Source: ZC4RG30 sp963777735
GTDB taxonomy: Bacteria > Pseudomonadota > Gammaproteobacteria > Steroidobacterales > Steroidobacteraceae
Direction: 5' to 3'
Length of the DNA: 64,000 nucleotides
NCBI GenBank assembly: GCA_963777735.1
Contig: CAVZRQ010000001.1
Coordinates: 186,001-250,000, forward strand
A program made the position numbers and the translations under genes. Of this stretch, positions 26,589 to 35,755 are shown in pieces; positions within the stretch are counted from its first letter, which is position 1; every line of letters begins with the position of its first letter. The notes beneath the pieces were generated by a model that saw only the letters and a program-made list of their open reading frames with translations, was not told where the DNA came from and did not search any database.

Positions 26589-27256
26589 TGCGCGCTCGTC
26601 CTGTCTGGCGTGCGGGGAGGTGGGATCGACTTGTCCGGCGGAGCCGCCTGCTTCTCCGGCGGCTGGTAACTGCCTTCCGAGCGGCTGCCCTTCGGTGTCC
26701 GCACTGTGCTGTCCTTGAGATTGTAGATAACCTCCACCTCGTTTCTGACCTGGAGGGTGTCGTACTGGAATGACGTGCGACCGCTGAACCGCACATCACT
26801 CGTGCCGGAGTCGTAATCGATCTTCTCGGCGGTACCCTGGCCCAGGTCCGAGTTCCGGAGAGTGTGTGAAAACCTGGCTGGTTTGCCCAGTACGGCGACG
26901 GTCTTCAGACGGTTGTCGACAAACTTCACCGTGGCAGATTCCGCATCCAGCACCGCGCCGTCGAATTCGATATGCACTTCACCTTTGAGCACCCACGATC
27001 CATTGCGACGACCATTGGCAAGACCGCTGCCTTCCGCAAGTTTCGCCTTGATCAGCGTGTTGCCCTGGCGCAGCTCCAGATTGCTCATCGACTCCGTGCC
27101 GGCATTGAGATTCATGACCAGCCCGTCGCCCGAGACGTCAATCTCTTCATTGGAACTACCGGCGGCATGAGCCGGCAGCAGGCAAAGCAGGGCGCCAGCC
27201 GCGAGAACTGCGCGCAATAGGCCGCGCCGGCGGCGCTCAGGGTACGAAGGTGCCAT
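26585..27256 (-). CDS. lptA: LPS transport periplasmic protein LptA
   Basis: LptA forms the periplasmic beta-jellyroll bridge between LptC and LptD. The 223-residue product has a signal peptide (RRGLLRAVLAAGALLCLLPAHAA, residues 10-32) and an OstA-type domain (GLVMNLNAGTESMSN, VLKGEVHIEFDGAVLDAESATV). The C-terminal 40 residues are a Pro/Lys-rich tail (QPPEKQAAPPDKSIPPPRTP), longer than in E. coli and probably disordered. It overlaps lptC by 20 bases and lptB by four. Confidence 0.93.
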   Translation of the reverse strand: MAPSYPERRRRGLLRAVLAAGALLCLLPAHAAGSSNEEIDVSGDGLVMNLNAGTESMSNLELRQGNTLIKAKLAEGSGLANGRRNGSWVLKGEVHIEFDGAVLDAESATVKFVDNRLKTVAVLGKPARFSHTLRNSDLGQGTAEKIDYDSGTSDVRFSGRTSFQYDTLQVRNEVEVIYNLKDSTVRTPKGSRSEGSYQPPEKQAAPPDKSIPPPRTPDRTSAQ

Positions 27257-27818
27257 TGAATTCCGATTCTATCTCCAGGACGCTGCTCTTGATATTCGCG
27301 CGTAGTCCCTTCGGGGTGTGCAGTCGGTCGCCGCCCGAAGTCACCTCGGTGGCGCTGTGGGTTGAAATTGTCTGGGATTCGAGGTCGTACGTCAGCTTGT
27401 CAGTCTGTAGCACGAGTGGGGAGCGGGAGCCTTGCGGGCGCCCTGACGCCCGCACATCGCCTTCCAGGGTGATCGCGCCACCCAGCTCGGGCAGATCCGC
27501 CCGGTCCGCGGTCAGCGTCCAGCGCTGTGCGCCGCCAGCTGGGCTGCCCGGCGGGTCGTGCCGCATGACCAGCTGTTCGGCCGATATCCGGCCATTGCGC
27601 GGCAGCTGCGTGACCTGCTTCGCCTCGATTTCGTATTGCAGTTCACCGTCGGCCCCCATCTGCCGCACGATCACGTCATGGGCCTCATAGTCGTAGGTGC
27701 TGCCGGCCTCGTCGTCGCTGGTCGAGGTCGGGCCAGTGCGGGATCCGGTGCCGGCTACCCAGATGGCAACCGCTGCAAGCCCCATCACCACTGCAGCCCC
27801 GAGCAGACGCAATTTCAT
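27237..27818 (-). CDS. lptC: LPS export protein LptC
   Basis: LptC is a bitopic inner-membrane protein that receives LPS from LptB2FG. The 193-residue product has one N-terminal membrane helix (LRLLGAAVVMGLAAVAIWVAG) followed by a jellyroll domain with DYEAHDVIVRQMGADGELQYEIEAKQV and TPKGLRANIKSSVLEI near the end. The start has an excellent ribosome site (AAGGAG 8 bases upstream) in the 49-base gap after kdsC. Confidence 0.93.
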   Translation of the reverse strand: MKLRLLGAAVVMGLAAVAIWVAGTGSRTGPTSTSDDEAGSTYDYEAHDVIVRQMGADGELQYEIEAKQVTQLPRNGRISAEQLVMRHDPPGSPAGGAQRWTLTADRADLPELGGAITLEGDVRASGRPQGSRSPLVLQTDKLTYDLESQTISTHSATEVTSGGDRLHTPKGLRANIKSSVLEIESEFNGTFVP

Positions 27819-27867
27819 GCCTCACTCCTTGCCGCCAGCAGCCAGTCGCAGACTGCGTTGAAAATGG

Positions 27868-28380
27868 TCACTGTCCGTCCCGCCTGGCGAGTATCCAGTC
27901 TACGACCTCCCGCACTGCGCCGTGACCGCCCGGCAGGGTGGTGCGGCAATGCGCGGTACGCAGCGCCAGCGGGTGCGCATCGCGCACGGCCACCGCAAAA
28001 GCCACGCGCACGAACAGCGGGATATCGGGTGTGTCGTCGCCGATGCAGGCCACCTGCGAGTCGAGCAATGCCAGCTTCTTCAGCAGCTTGTTCAGCGCGA
28101 GATTCTTGTCGGCTGCGCCCTGGATCACGTGGCGGATTCCCAGTTCCCGGCAGCGCGCAGTGACCGCCGCCGAGCGGCGACCGGAGATCACGGCCACCTG
28201 CACACCGGCAGAGGCCAGCAGCTTGATGCCGTGACCATCGCGCACATGGAAGCGCTTGAGCTGTTCGCCACGTGGGCCAAACCACAGGCTGCCATCGGTG
28301 AGCACGCCGTCCACATCCAGCACCAGCAGTTCCAGCCGCCGCGCGATGCGGGTGGTGAGGCGGGCGGGAAGTTTGTCCAC
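27868..28380 (-). CDS. kdsC: KDO-8-phosphate phosphatase
   Basis: KdsC removes phosphate from KDO-8-P to give KDO, the inner-core sugar of LPS. The 170-residue product is a C0-type HAD phosphatase with DVDGVLTDG (Asp nucleophile in the first motif), VISGRRS and GDDTPDIPLF. The GTG start at 28380 shares one base with the TAG ending the second reading frame of kdsD. This coupling is the normal kdsD-kdsC junction and is evidence that the kdsD 3' end is real coding sequence. Confidence 0.95.
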   Translation of the reverse strand: MDKLPARLTTRIARRLELLVLDVDGVLTDGSLWFGPRGEQLKRFHVRDGHGIKLLASAGVQVAVISGRRSAAVTARCRELGIRHVIQGAADKNLALNKLLKKLALLDSQVACIGDDTPDIPLFVRVAFAVAVRDAHPLALRTAHCRTTLPGGHGAVREVVDWILARRDGQ

Positions 28381-29364
28381 TACACCACCCCCGCGCGCAG
28401 CAGGTCGTGGATGTTCAGCGCGCCCACCAGCCGCGACTTCGCATCCACCACCAGCAGGGCGGTGACACGATGTTCCTGCATGCTGTTGACGGCATCCGCA
28501 GCCAGCTGTGAAGGCGCCACTGTGCGCGGGTTGCGGGTCATGACGGTCTCCATCGTGGTCTCACGCAGGTTCAGCGCCGCGGTCGAGTGCGCGGCGCAGA
28601 TCGCCGTCGGTGAATACGCCCTGCAGCAGGTGATCGGCAGTGGTGATCGCCGTGAGGCCGAGGCCTTTGCGGCTCATTTCGAGCAGGCCCTGCTCCAGTG
28701 ATGCCGAAGACTGTACGCAAGGCAGGTCACTGCCCTTGCGCATGACGTCGTTGACATGCAGCAGCAGCTTGCGGCCCAGCGCGCCGCCGGGATGCGAGCG
28801 CGCAAAATCATCACTGGTGAAACCGCGTGCTTCGAGCACGGCAGTGGCGAGTGCATCGCCCATCGCCAGTGCCGCCGTGGTGCTGGCAGTGGGCGCGAGA
28901 TTCAACGGGCAGGCTTCCTCGCTGACGCTGACATCCAGGTGCACCGTGGCAGCCTGCGCCAGCGTGGAACCGGTATGGCCCGTCATCGCGATGACCGGCA
29001 CGGCCAGCCGGCGCAGATGAGGGAGCAGGGCGAGCAGTTCGGGCGTTTCGCCGGAATGGGAAACGGCGAGCAGTACGTCGCCCGCCGTGACCATGCCGAG
29101 GTCACCGTGACTGGCCTCTGCCGCATGCAGGAAGAATGCGGGTGTCCCGGTGCTGGCCAGCGTCGCGGCAATCTTGTGGGCCACATGCCCTGATTTGCCG
29201 AGGCCACAGACCACGACGCGGCCGCGGGCCTCCAGGCACAGGCCGCAGGCACCGGCGAACGCGTCATCGATGCGTGCCTGCAGTGCAGTGATGGCCAGCG
29301 CTTCGATGCCCAGGGCTCGACGCCCGGCGGCAATCAGCGCGAGGTTGCTACGCGGGCTGTGCAT
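28380..29364 (-). CDS. kdsD: Arabinose-5-phosphate isomerase KdsD, single frameshift in the CBS region
   Basis: KdsD converts ribulose-5-P to arabinose-5-P for KDO synthesis. The SIS domain (residues 1-200) has VCGLGKSGHVAHKIAATLASTGTPAFF split across short motifs GKSGHVAHK and SHSGETPEL, and the first CBS domain has GVFTDGDLRRALDRG. That frame stops at 28561. Translation one base on continues the expected second CBS domain: METVMTRNPRTV, MQEHRVTALLVVD, GALNIHDLLRAGVV, ending at the TAG overlapping kdsC. One extra base in GCTGAACCTGCG (about 28567-28577) explains it. Intact-length homologues are about 320-330 residues. Confidence 0.85.
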
Positions 29365-29482
29365 GGCGGTTTTGAGAATTCTCTGGAATCGGCAGGCAGA
29401 AGTTCAGGGGGATCATAGCTTAAACTGCGCGCTTTCCCCGCCGGCGACCTTGCCGCGCGTCCCCGAGCAGAACAGGCTGACC

Positions 29483-29725
29483 ATGAACCCAGAACAGATT
29501 GCAGAGCTGATCCGCGCCGCGCTGCCGGGCGCCGATGTGCGCGTCAAATCCGAAGACAACGTGCATTTCGAGGCCACCGTGGTGAGCCCGGATTTCACCG
29601 GCAAGCGGTTGTTGCAGCGGCACCAGCTGGTTTACAAGGCATTGGGCGATCGCATGGGTGGCGAGATCCACGCGCTGGCGCTCGACACCCTCACGCCCGA
29701 CGAGCTGGCCACCCGGAGTCACTGA
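29483..29725 (+). CDS. ibaG: BolA family protein IbaG
   Basis: The 80-residue product matches IbaG/YrbA, a small BolA-fold protein linked to acid response and, with monothiol glutaredoxins, to Fe-S handling. It begins MNPEQIAELIRAALPGADV and contains VKSEDNVHFEATVVS and GKRLLQRHQLVYKALGDRMGGEIHALAL. The upstream frame reaches 29150, antisense to kdsD; the ATG at 29483 starts the family sequence. It precedes murA by five bases, as in E. coli. Confidence 0.93.
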   Translation: MNPEQIAELIRAALPGADVRVKSEDNVHFEATVVSPDFTGKRLLQRHQLVYKALGDRMGGEIHALALDTLTPDELATRSH

Positions 29726-29730
29726 AGCCC

Positions 29731-30990
29731 ATGGACAAGCTGCAGATCACGGGTGGGCACCGGCTGAACGGTGAAGTACGCATCTCCGGTGCGAAGAACG
29801 CGGCGCTGCCGATCCTGGCAGCGACCCTGCTGTGCGAAGAACCGGTGTCGGTGGGCAATGTCCCGCAGCTGCATGACGTCAGCACCATGATCCAGCTGAT
29901 CGGGCGCATGGGTGTGTCGGTTACCGTGGGCGAACGGAACCGCGTGGAGGTGGATACCCGCGGCATCCATGATTTCATTGCTCCTTACGAGCTGGTCAAG
30001 ACGATGCGGGCATCGATCCTGGTGCTGGGGCCATTGCTCGCGCGCTTTGGTCAGGCCGATGTATCGCTGCCTGGCGGATGCGCCATCGGCGCGCGGCCGG
30101 TGAACCTCCATGTTGCCGGGTTGCAGGCCATGGGCGCGGAGATACATATAGAGAACGGCTACATCCGCGCGCGCGCGGGGCGGCTGAAGGGCGCCCACCT
30201 GGTGCTCGATACGGTGACCGTCACCGGCACCGAGAACCTGATGACGGCCGCCGTGCTCGCAGAGGGCGAGACCGTGCTGGAGAACGCCGCGCGCGAACCG
30301 GAAGTGGTCGATCTCGCGAACTTCCTGATCGCGATGGGCGCAAAGATCCGCGGCGCAGGCACCGACAGGATTGTCATCGAAGGTGTGAAGCGCCTGCATG
30401 GCGCGCACCATGATGTGCAACCGGATCGCATCGAGACCGGCACCTTTCTGGTTGCTGCGGCCATCACCGGTGGTCGCGTGCTGGCGCGGCACACCCGACC
30501 GGAACACCTGGACGCCGTGCTGCACAAGCTGCAGGAGGCCGGTGCCACGGTGCGTACGGGCGAGGACTGGATCGAACTCGACATGCACGGCAAGCGGCCG
30601 CATTCCGTGGATGTGCGCACGGCGCCGTATCCGGCGTTTCCCACCGACATGCAGGCGCAGTTCGCGGCGCTGGACTGCATCGCCGATGGCGTGGGCACGA
30701 TCACCGAGACCATCTTCGAGAATCGTTTCATGCACATGCTGGAAATGCGGCGCCTCGGCGCCGAGATCCGGCTCGAGGGCAACACGGCCATCATCAAGGG
30801 TGTGCCGCGGCTGACGGCAGCACCCGTGATGGCTACCGACCTGCGTGCCTCGGCCAGCCTCGTGATCGCGGGCCTGGTGGCAGACGGCCGCACCGAGATC
30901 GACCGCATCTACCACATCGATCGCGGCTACGAATCGATCGAAGAGAAACTCTCGCAGCTGGGAGCCGAGATCCGTCGCGTGCCGAACTAG
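29731..30990 (+). CDS. murA: UDP-N-acetylglucosamine 1-carboxyvinyltransferase
   Basis: MurA transfers enolpyruvate from PEP to UDP-GlcNAc, the first committed step of peptidoglycan synthesis. The 419-residue product has ISGAKNAALPILAA at the start, the flexible loop with the catalytic cysteine C117 (PGGCAIGARPV), GTENLMTAAVLAEG, and the DMQAQF/ENRFMHM region near the C-terminus. The cysteine is present, so fosfomycin sensitivity at the target would be expected. ibaG is upstream; degS converges on it. Confidence 0.97.
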   Translation: MDKLQITGGHRLNGEVRISGAKNAALPILAATLLCEEPVSVGNVPQLHDVSTMIQLIGRMGVSVTVGERNRVEVDTRGIHDFIAPYELVKTMRASILVLGPLLARFGQADVSLPGGCAIGARPVNLHVAGLQAMGAEIHIENGYIRARAGRLKGAHLVLDTVTVTGTENLMTAAVLAEGETVLENAAREPEVVDLANFLIAMGAKIRGAGTDRIVIEGVKRLHGAHHDVQPDRIETGTFLVAAAITGGRVLARHTRPEHLDAVLHKLQEAGATVRTGEDWIELDMHGKRPHSVDVRTAPYPAFPTDMQAQFAALDCIADGVGTITETIFENRFMHMLEMRRLGAEIRLEGNTAIIKGVPRLTAAPVMATDLRASASLVIAGLVADGRTEIDRIYHIDRGYESIEEKLSQLGAEIRRVPN

Positions 30991-31008
30991 CGCGTCATCG
31001 CGCGGGCG

Positions 31009-32273
31009 CTAGTTGGTGCGTGGCGGCGGCTCTTCGATGACGTCCACCTCGAACGTGAACGGGCGCGAGGCGCGCAATCCGGTGAGCTTCACCTTGCTGC
31101 CGGGCTTGCGGTTGGCGATGCGGGCGAGGGTGTCCTGCCCGGTGCGCACCCGCTGCCCGTCGATGGTTTCGATCAGGTCGTAGCGGCGGAGCCCCGCCCG
31201 CAACGCTGGCGAGTTCAGATAAAGATCGGTGATCACGACGCCAGCCCGCGGCAGGTTGAGTTGCTGCAGTAAAAAAGTCTCCGAGACAAATTCCGGCACA
31301 ATGCCAATCCAGCCCCGCACCACCCGGCCGTGCAGCAGGATCTCGCGCATGACGCCGCGCACCAGGTCCACCGGAATGGCGACGCCGATGCCTTCTGCGC
31401 CGCGATCCTTGCCGATGACAGCGGTGTTGATGCCGATCAGTTCGCCCCGGCTGTTGACCAGCGCGCCACCGGAATTGCCGACGTTGATGGCCGCATCGGT
31501 CTGGATGAAATTCTCGAAGGCGGCAACACCGAGATCAGCCCTGCCCATGGCGCTGATGATGCCGTGGGTGACAGTCTGCGACAGGCCGAGCGGACTGCCG
31601 ATCGCGAGCACCGTGTCGCCCACTGCCAGCCGGTCCGAACGACCGAGTTTCATGACCGGCAGGTTCGGCAGATCGACTTTCAGCACGGCAAGGTCCGTGC
31701 CGGGGTCGCGCCCCACCACCCGCACCACGGCACTGCGGCCATCTGCCAGCTGCACGCTGACCTGGTCGGTGCCGGTGATGACATGCTCGTTGGTGATGAT
31801 GTGCCCTTCCGCATCCACGATGACACCGGAGCCGAGGCCGTTCTGTATTCCCTCGCGCAGGCGCCGACGCACTGTCCCGCCTGGCACCAGTTCCAGTTCG
31901 TTGGTGGGCTGGAATACACGACGCTGGGTGTAGACGCTGACTACTGCCGGTGCGCTGACGCGAACGGCAGGGGCGTAACTGCCCGGCGCGGACTGCGCCA
32001 GCAGCGTGTCCATGGAGATTCCCGCGGTGCTGCCACGGGCGCGGTGGCAGGTGCCGCGGTCGCGGCGGCCGACGAAGATTGCGCAGTCAGGGTCGGTGAG
32101 GCATCGGGCGTGGGCGCGGGCGCGGGCATGGCATCAGCCGGCACGGTGGCTGCCTGCGGCGTGGCATCGCCGGTCTGCGGCCACACATGATTGATGAGCA
32201 GGGCAATGGTCAAGCCTGCCAGCACCGAGCCAGCCAGGAAGACCATATTCCGTCGCAGTGTACTGTTTGTCAT
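31009..32273 (-). CDS. degS: Site-1 protease DegS, apparent frameshift after the membrane anchor
   Basis: DegS is an anchored periplasmic serine protease that cleaves RseA to release sigma-E. The protease frame (from 32013 down) has HVITGTDQVS after ITNE, the triad His (TNEHVI), Asp (TDLAVLKV) and Ser (INVGNSGGALVNS), then one PDZ domain. It lacks an anchor in that frame. The frame from 32273 to about 32020 supplies it: FLAGSVLAGLTIALLINHVWP, then an Ala/Pro linker. Restoring one base in CGCGGGAATC (about 32020-32030) joins the two. A start at 32013 would give an unanchored protein, unlike the family. Confidence 0.82.
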
Positions 32274-32308
32274 AGGGATACCCTGCCATGGGTACTTTAT
32301 CGATAGTG

Positions 32309-32314
32309 TATAAT
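32309..32314 (+). promoter_or_regulatory. Candidate -10 element for petABC
   Basis: A perfect TATAAT lies 81 bases upstream of the petA ATG in the 121-base gap between the divergent degS and petA genes. No clear TTGACA sits 16-18 bases further upstream, so the -35 is weak or an activator may be needed. Confidence 0.45.
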
Positions 32315-32394
32315 GCCGTGCTGTCAGGGCCGCGTTGTCTCAAAACGTTATGCGGTCCGGACGCCAGAACAGCAGCAACAGTCCCGGAAGAATA

Positions 32395-33015
32395 ATGAGC
32401 GAGCATTCCGCCCCTGCCGCCGCCGAAGTCGATCAGGACCGGCGCGGTTTCCTTATCTTTGCCACAGCGGCGACTGGCGCGGTCGGCGCGGCCTTTGCCG
32501 CCGTACCGTTCATCGCCTCATGGAGCCCCTCGGAGCGCGCCCGCGCTGCAGGTGCACCGGTCGAGGTCGATCTGAGCAAGATCGAACCCGGCCAGATGCT
32601 GACGGTCACCTATCGCAAGAAGGCCATGTACATCGTGCATCGCACGCCCGAAATGATCGGGTCGCTGGCGGGCCATGACGGCAAGCTGAAGGATGCCGTC
32701 TCGGCGGATTCGGAACAGCCCGAATACGCCAAGAACGCCACCCGCGCCGTGCGCGAGGATTTCCTGGTGGTGGAAGGCACCTGCACCCACCTGGGTTGCC
32801 TGCCCAAGACCCGCTTCGACAAGGGTTCCACGCCGGAGCTCGGCGCCGACTGGCCAGGCGGGTTCTTCTGCCCCTGCCATGGTTCGAAGTTCGACCTTGC
32901 GGGCCGCGTGTTTGATGGCTCGCCCGCTTCCACCAATCTGCGCATTCCGGTGTATTCGTTCCCGAGCGACACCACGCTGGTCATCGGCGTGGATGCCACC
33001 ACGGGAGTCGCGTAA
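32395..33015 (+). CDS. petA: Ubiquinol-cytochrome c reductase, Rieske iron-sulfur subunit
   Basis: This is the 2Fe-2S subunit of the bc1 complex, which passes electrons from ubiquinol to cytochrome c1. The 206-residue product has an N-terminal anchor with a twin-arginine start (DRRGFLIFATAATGAVGAAFA) and the cluster motifs CTHLGC and CPCHGS. A GGAAG site lies before the ATG at 32395; the frame opens earlier at 32335. Its TAA overlaps the petB ATG by one base (TAATG). Confidence 0.96.
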   Translation: MSEHSAPAAAEVDQDRRGFLIFATAATGAVGAAFAAVPFIASWSPSERARAAGAPVEVDLSKIEPGQMLTVTYRKKAMYIVHRTPEMIGSLAGHDGKLKDAVSADSEQPEYAKNATRAVREDFLVVEGTCTHLGCLPKTRFDKGSTPELGADWPGGFFCPCHGSKFDLAGRVFDGSPASTNLRIPVYSFPSDTTLVIGVDATTGVA

Positions 33016-34265
33016 TGGCCGGCAGCAACGACGCCCTGCCCGTGCGTACGGGTTTTCTCGGCTGGCTCAACAAGCGCCTGCCCGTCGACCAGTTCATGCG
33101 CGACCAGCTCACCGGCTACTTCGCGCCCAAGAACTTCAACTTCTGGTACTACTTCGGCGTGCTGTCGCTGGTGGCGCTGGTGTTGCAGCTGGTCACCGGC
33201 ATCTTCCTCACCATGCATTACAAGGTGGGCGAGGCAACGGCCTTCGATTCCGTCGAATACATCATGCGCGAGGTGCCATTCGGCTGGCTGCTGCGCTACA
33301 TGCATTCCACCGGTGCATCGTTCTTCTTCATCGTCGTCTACCTGCACATGTTCCGTGCCTTCCTGTACGGCTCGTACAAGGCGCCGCGCGAGCTGCTGTG
33401 GTTGTTCGGCATGTTCGTGTATCTCGCGCTGATGGCCGAGGCCTTCATGGGTTACGTGCTGCCCTGGGGCAACATGTCTTACTGGGGCGCGCAGGTGATC
33501 GTGAACCTGTTCGGCACCATTCCCGGCATCGGCCCGGGTCTCGTGGAATGGATCCGCGGTGATTACGGCATCGCCGACGCCACGCTGAACCGCTTCTTCG
33601 CGCTGCACGTGGTTGCCGTGCCGCTGGTGTTGCTGCTGCTGGTGGCCCTGCACCTGGTTGCGCTGCGCCAGAATGGCTCGAACAATCCGGACGGCATCGA
33701 GATCAAGGAAAAGAAGGGCGCTGACGGCAAGCCCCTCGACGGCATTCCTTTCCATCCGTATTACACGGTCAAGGATCTGGTCGGCATCGGCCTGTTCCTG
33801 ACGGCCTTTGCGGTGGTGGTGTTCTTCGTGCCGACCTTCGGCGGGCTGTTCCTCGAGCCGCCGAATTTCGAACCCGCGAATGCGCTGTCCACTCCGCTGC
33901 ACATTGCGCCGGTGTGGTACTTCACGCCCTTCTACGCAATCCTCCGCGCGGTGCCGGATCAGCAGATCGGCGCGCTGCTGATGGCGCTTTCCATCCTCTG
34001 CTTCGTGGTTGTGCCCTGGCTCGACCGTTCGCCGGTCAAGTCCACGCGTTACCGGCCGATGCGCTGGAAGATCGCGCTCGCGGTGTTCGTGGTGTCGTTC
34101 GTGGCGCTGGGTTATCTCGGCCTGAAGCCCGCCGAAGGCCTGTACGTGCTGCTGGCGCGTATCTTCACGGCGCTATATTTCGCGTTCTTTGTACTCATGC
34201 CGTTCTACACGCGGGGCGAATCGACCAGCCGCGTTCCAGAACGGGTGACCTTTGATACTCACTGA
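33015..34265 (+). CDS. petB: Cytochrome b of the bc1 complex
   Basis: Cytochrome b holds hemes bL and bH and both quinone sites. The 416-residue product has eight hydrophobic segments, heme-His pairs in LRYMHSTGASFFF/VVYLHMFRAF and FFALHVVAVPLV/VALHLVAL, and QVIVNLFGTIPGIG. The Qo-site motif is PVWY (IAPVWYFTPFYA), with Val in place of the usual Glu of PEWY. This substitution is known in some beta- and gammaproteobacteria. The gene overlaps petA and lies seven bases before petC. Confidence 0.96.
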   Translation: MAGSNDALPVRTGFLGWLNKRLPVDQFMRDQLTGYFAPKNFNFWYYFGVLSLVALVLQLVTGIFLTMHYKVGEATAFDSVEYIMREVPFGWLLRYMHSTGASFFFIVVYLHMFRAFLYGSYKAPRELLWLFGMFVYLALMAEAFMGYVLPWGNMSYWGAQVIVNLFGTIPGIGPGLVEWIRGDYGIADATLNRFFALHVVAVPLVLLLLVALHLVALRQNGSNNPDGIEIKEKKGADGKPLDGIPFHPYYTVKDLVGIGLFLTAFAVVVFFVPTFGGLFLEPPNFEPANALSTPLHIAPVWYFTPFYAILRAVPDQQIGALLMALSILCFVVVPWLDRSPVKSTRYRPMRWKIALAVFVVSFVALGYLGLKPAEGLYVLLARIFTALYFAFFVLMPFYTRGESTSRVPERVTFDTH

Positions 34266-34272
34266 GGCGGCG

Positions 34273-35064
34273 ATGCAGGGTCGTACTATGCGTGGATTGA
34301 TGGTGCTGCTCGCGGCGTTCGCAGTGACGGGTTCCGTTGCTGCATCGGAAGCTGCCGGTGAGCATGGGGCGGCCGCCAGTGTGGACTGGATGGCCTGGAC
34401 GGCTGGCAACGAAGTGACGAACACGGCATCGCTGCAACGTGGCGCGGCCAACTTCGCCAACTATTGCCTGGCGTGTCATTCGCTCAAATACATGCGCTAC
34501 GAGCGCATGGCGACTGACCTCAACATCTCGTTGGAACTGCTGCGCGCCAACCTGATTCCGACCGGCGCCAAGCCTGCCGACTACATGCTCAGCACCTTTC
34601 CCAAGGCTGACGCGGAAGTCTGGTTCGGCAAGCAGCCGCCGGACCTCTCGCTGGTGGCGCGTTATCGTGGCACCGACTGGACGTACCGCTTCCTGAAAGG
34701 GTTCTACGTCGACAAGAGCAAGGCCACGGGCACCAACAACCTGATGCTGGATGGCGCTTCCATGCCGGCGGTGTTGTCCAGCCTGGAGGGCGTCAAGGCC
34801 GTCGTGTTCGCGGAGCATGCTGAAGGTGCTGCTGCCCATGCGGGTGGCCCCGCCGTGGAGCGCTTCGAGACTGTTGCAACGGGCAGCATGACCGCGGAGC
34901 AGTTCGACGCCTTCGTTCGCGACACCGTGAATTTTCTCGATTACGTTGGTGAGCCCTCGCAGGTACAGCGCCGCAGCATCGGTATCTGGGCCGTGCTGTT
35001 CCTGCTGGTGTTCACTGCCTTTGCCTGGATGCTGAAAAAGGAATACTGGAAGGACGTCCGCTGA
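34273..35064 (+). CDS. petC: Cytochrome c1 of the bc1 complex
   Basis: Cytochrome c1 accepts electrons from the Rieske protein. The 263-residue product has a cleavable signal (MRGLMVLLAAFAVTGSVAAS), the single heme-binding motif CLACH with SLKYMRYERMA after it, a Met ligand candidate in DGASMPAVL, and one C-terminal membrane helix (IGIWAVLFLLVFTAFAWML) ending in KKEYWKDV. I chose the ATG at 34273 with GAGG upstream; a TTG at 34252 and an ATG at 34288 are alternatives. Confidence 0.95.
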   Translation: MQGRTMRGLMVLLAAFAVTGSVAASEAAGEHGAAASVDWMAWTAGNEVTNTASLQRGAANFANYCLACHSLKYMRYERMATDLNISLELLRANLIPTGAKPADYMLSTFPKADAEVWFGKQPPDLSLVARYRGTDWTYRFLKGFYVDKSKATGTNNLMLDGASMPAVLSSLEGVKAVVFAEHAEGAAAHAGGPAVERFETVATGSMTAEQFDAFVRDTVNFLDYVGEPSQVQRRSIGIWAVLFLLVFTAFAWMLKKEYWKDVR

Positions 35065-35113
35065 TGCCACTGCTTGCCCGTGTGCAGAGTGTCACGCGGG
35101 CGAAGCGCTGGTT

Positions 35114-35755
35114 GTGGAGTCCATTCTATTGACGAGTCGCCGCGCCGTGATGACACTGTTTTCGGCCCCGGATGAGCCCGCCAGCCACCGGACCCGTATC
35201 GTACTGGCGGAAAAAGACGTCGAGATCGAGATCGTCAGCGTCACCCCGGGTCGTTTCCCGGAAGACCTGCTTGACCTCAATCCCGACCACTCGCTGCCCA
35301 CCCTGGTGGACCGCGACCTCGTGCTGTATGACTCGCGCATCATCATCGAGTATCTCGATGAGCGCTTCCCGCATCCGCCGCTGATGCCGGTTGACCCCGT
35401 GTCGAGGGCGCAGTTCCGGCTGGCGCTGCATCGCATCGAGCGCGACTGGTACGGCCTCGCGGCGAAGCTCGACAAGGGCGGCCCGGATGGCCCCGACGCA
35501 CCACGACTGCGCGGCGAGCTGCGTGACCTCATCGTCCAGACCACCGATTTCGTGCGCAACAAGCCTTATTTCGTCAGCGACGAACTCTCGCTGGTCGACG
35601 TGACGATCGCGCCGTTGCTGTGGCGCCTGCCGCGTTACCGCATCGAGCTGCCCAAGGAATCCGCGCCGCTGCTCAAGTACGCCAACCTGCTGTTTTCGAG
35701 GCCGGCTTTCCGCATGAGCCTGTCTGCGCAGGAGCGGGAGATGCGCATTGCCTGA
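35114..35755 (+). CDS. sspA: Stringent starvation protein A
   Basis: SspA is a GST-fold protein that binds RNA polymerase and aids starvation and acid responses. The 213-residue product has VMTLFSAPDEPASHRTRIVLAEKDVE in two parts (TLFSAP, RIVLAEK), then LPTLVDRDLVLYDSRIIIEYLDERFPHPP and a helical C-terminal domain. The family core begins about ten residues in, so either the GTG at 35114 or the TTG at 35129 could start it. It follows petC and overlaps sspB, the usual order in this class. Confidence 0.93.
   Translation: MESILLTSRRAVMTLFSAPDEPASHRTRIVLAEKDVEIEIVSVTPGRFPEDLLDLNPDHSLPTLVDRDLVLYDSRIIIEYLDERFPHPPLMPVDPVSRAQFRLALHRIERDWYGLAAKLDKGGPDGPDAPRLRGELRDLIVQTTDFVRNKPYFVSDELSLVDVTIAPLLWRLPRYRIELPKESAPLLKYANLLFSRPAFRMSLSAQEREMRIA

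Noticed and set aside
12000..32300. Programmed ribosomal frameshifting as the cause of the three split genes
   Set aside because: No slippery heptamer with a downstream structure is evident at the junctions, and the homologues are not known to use recoding.
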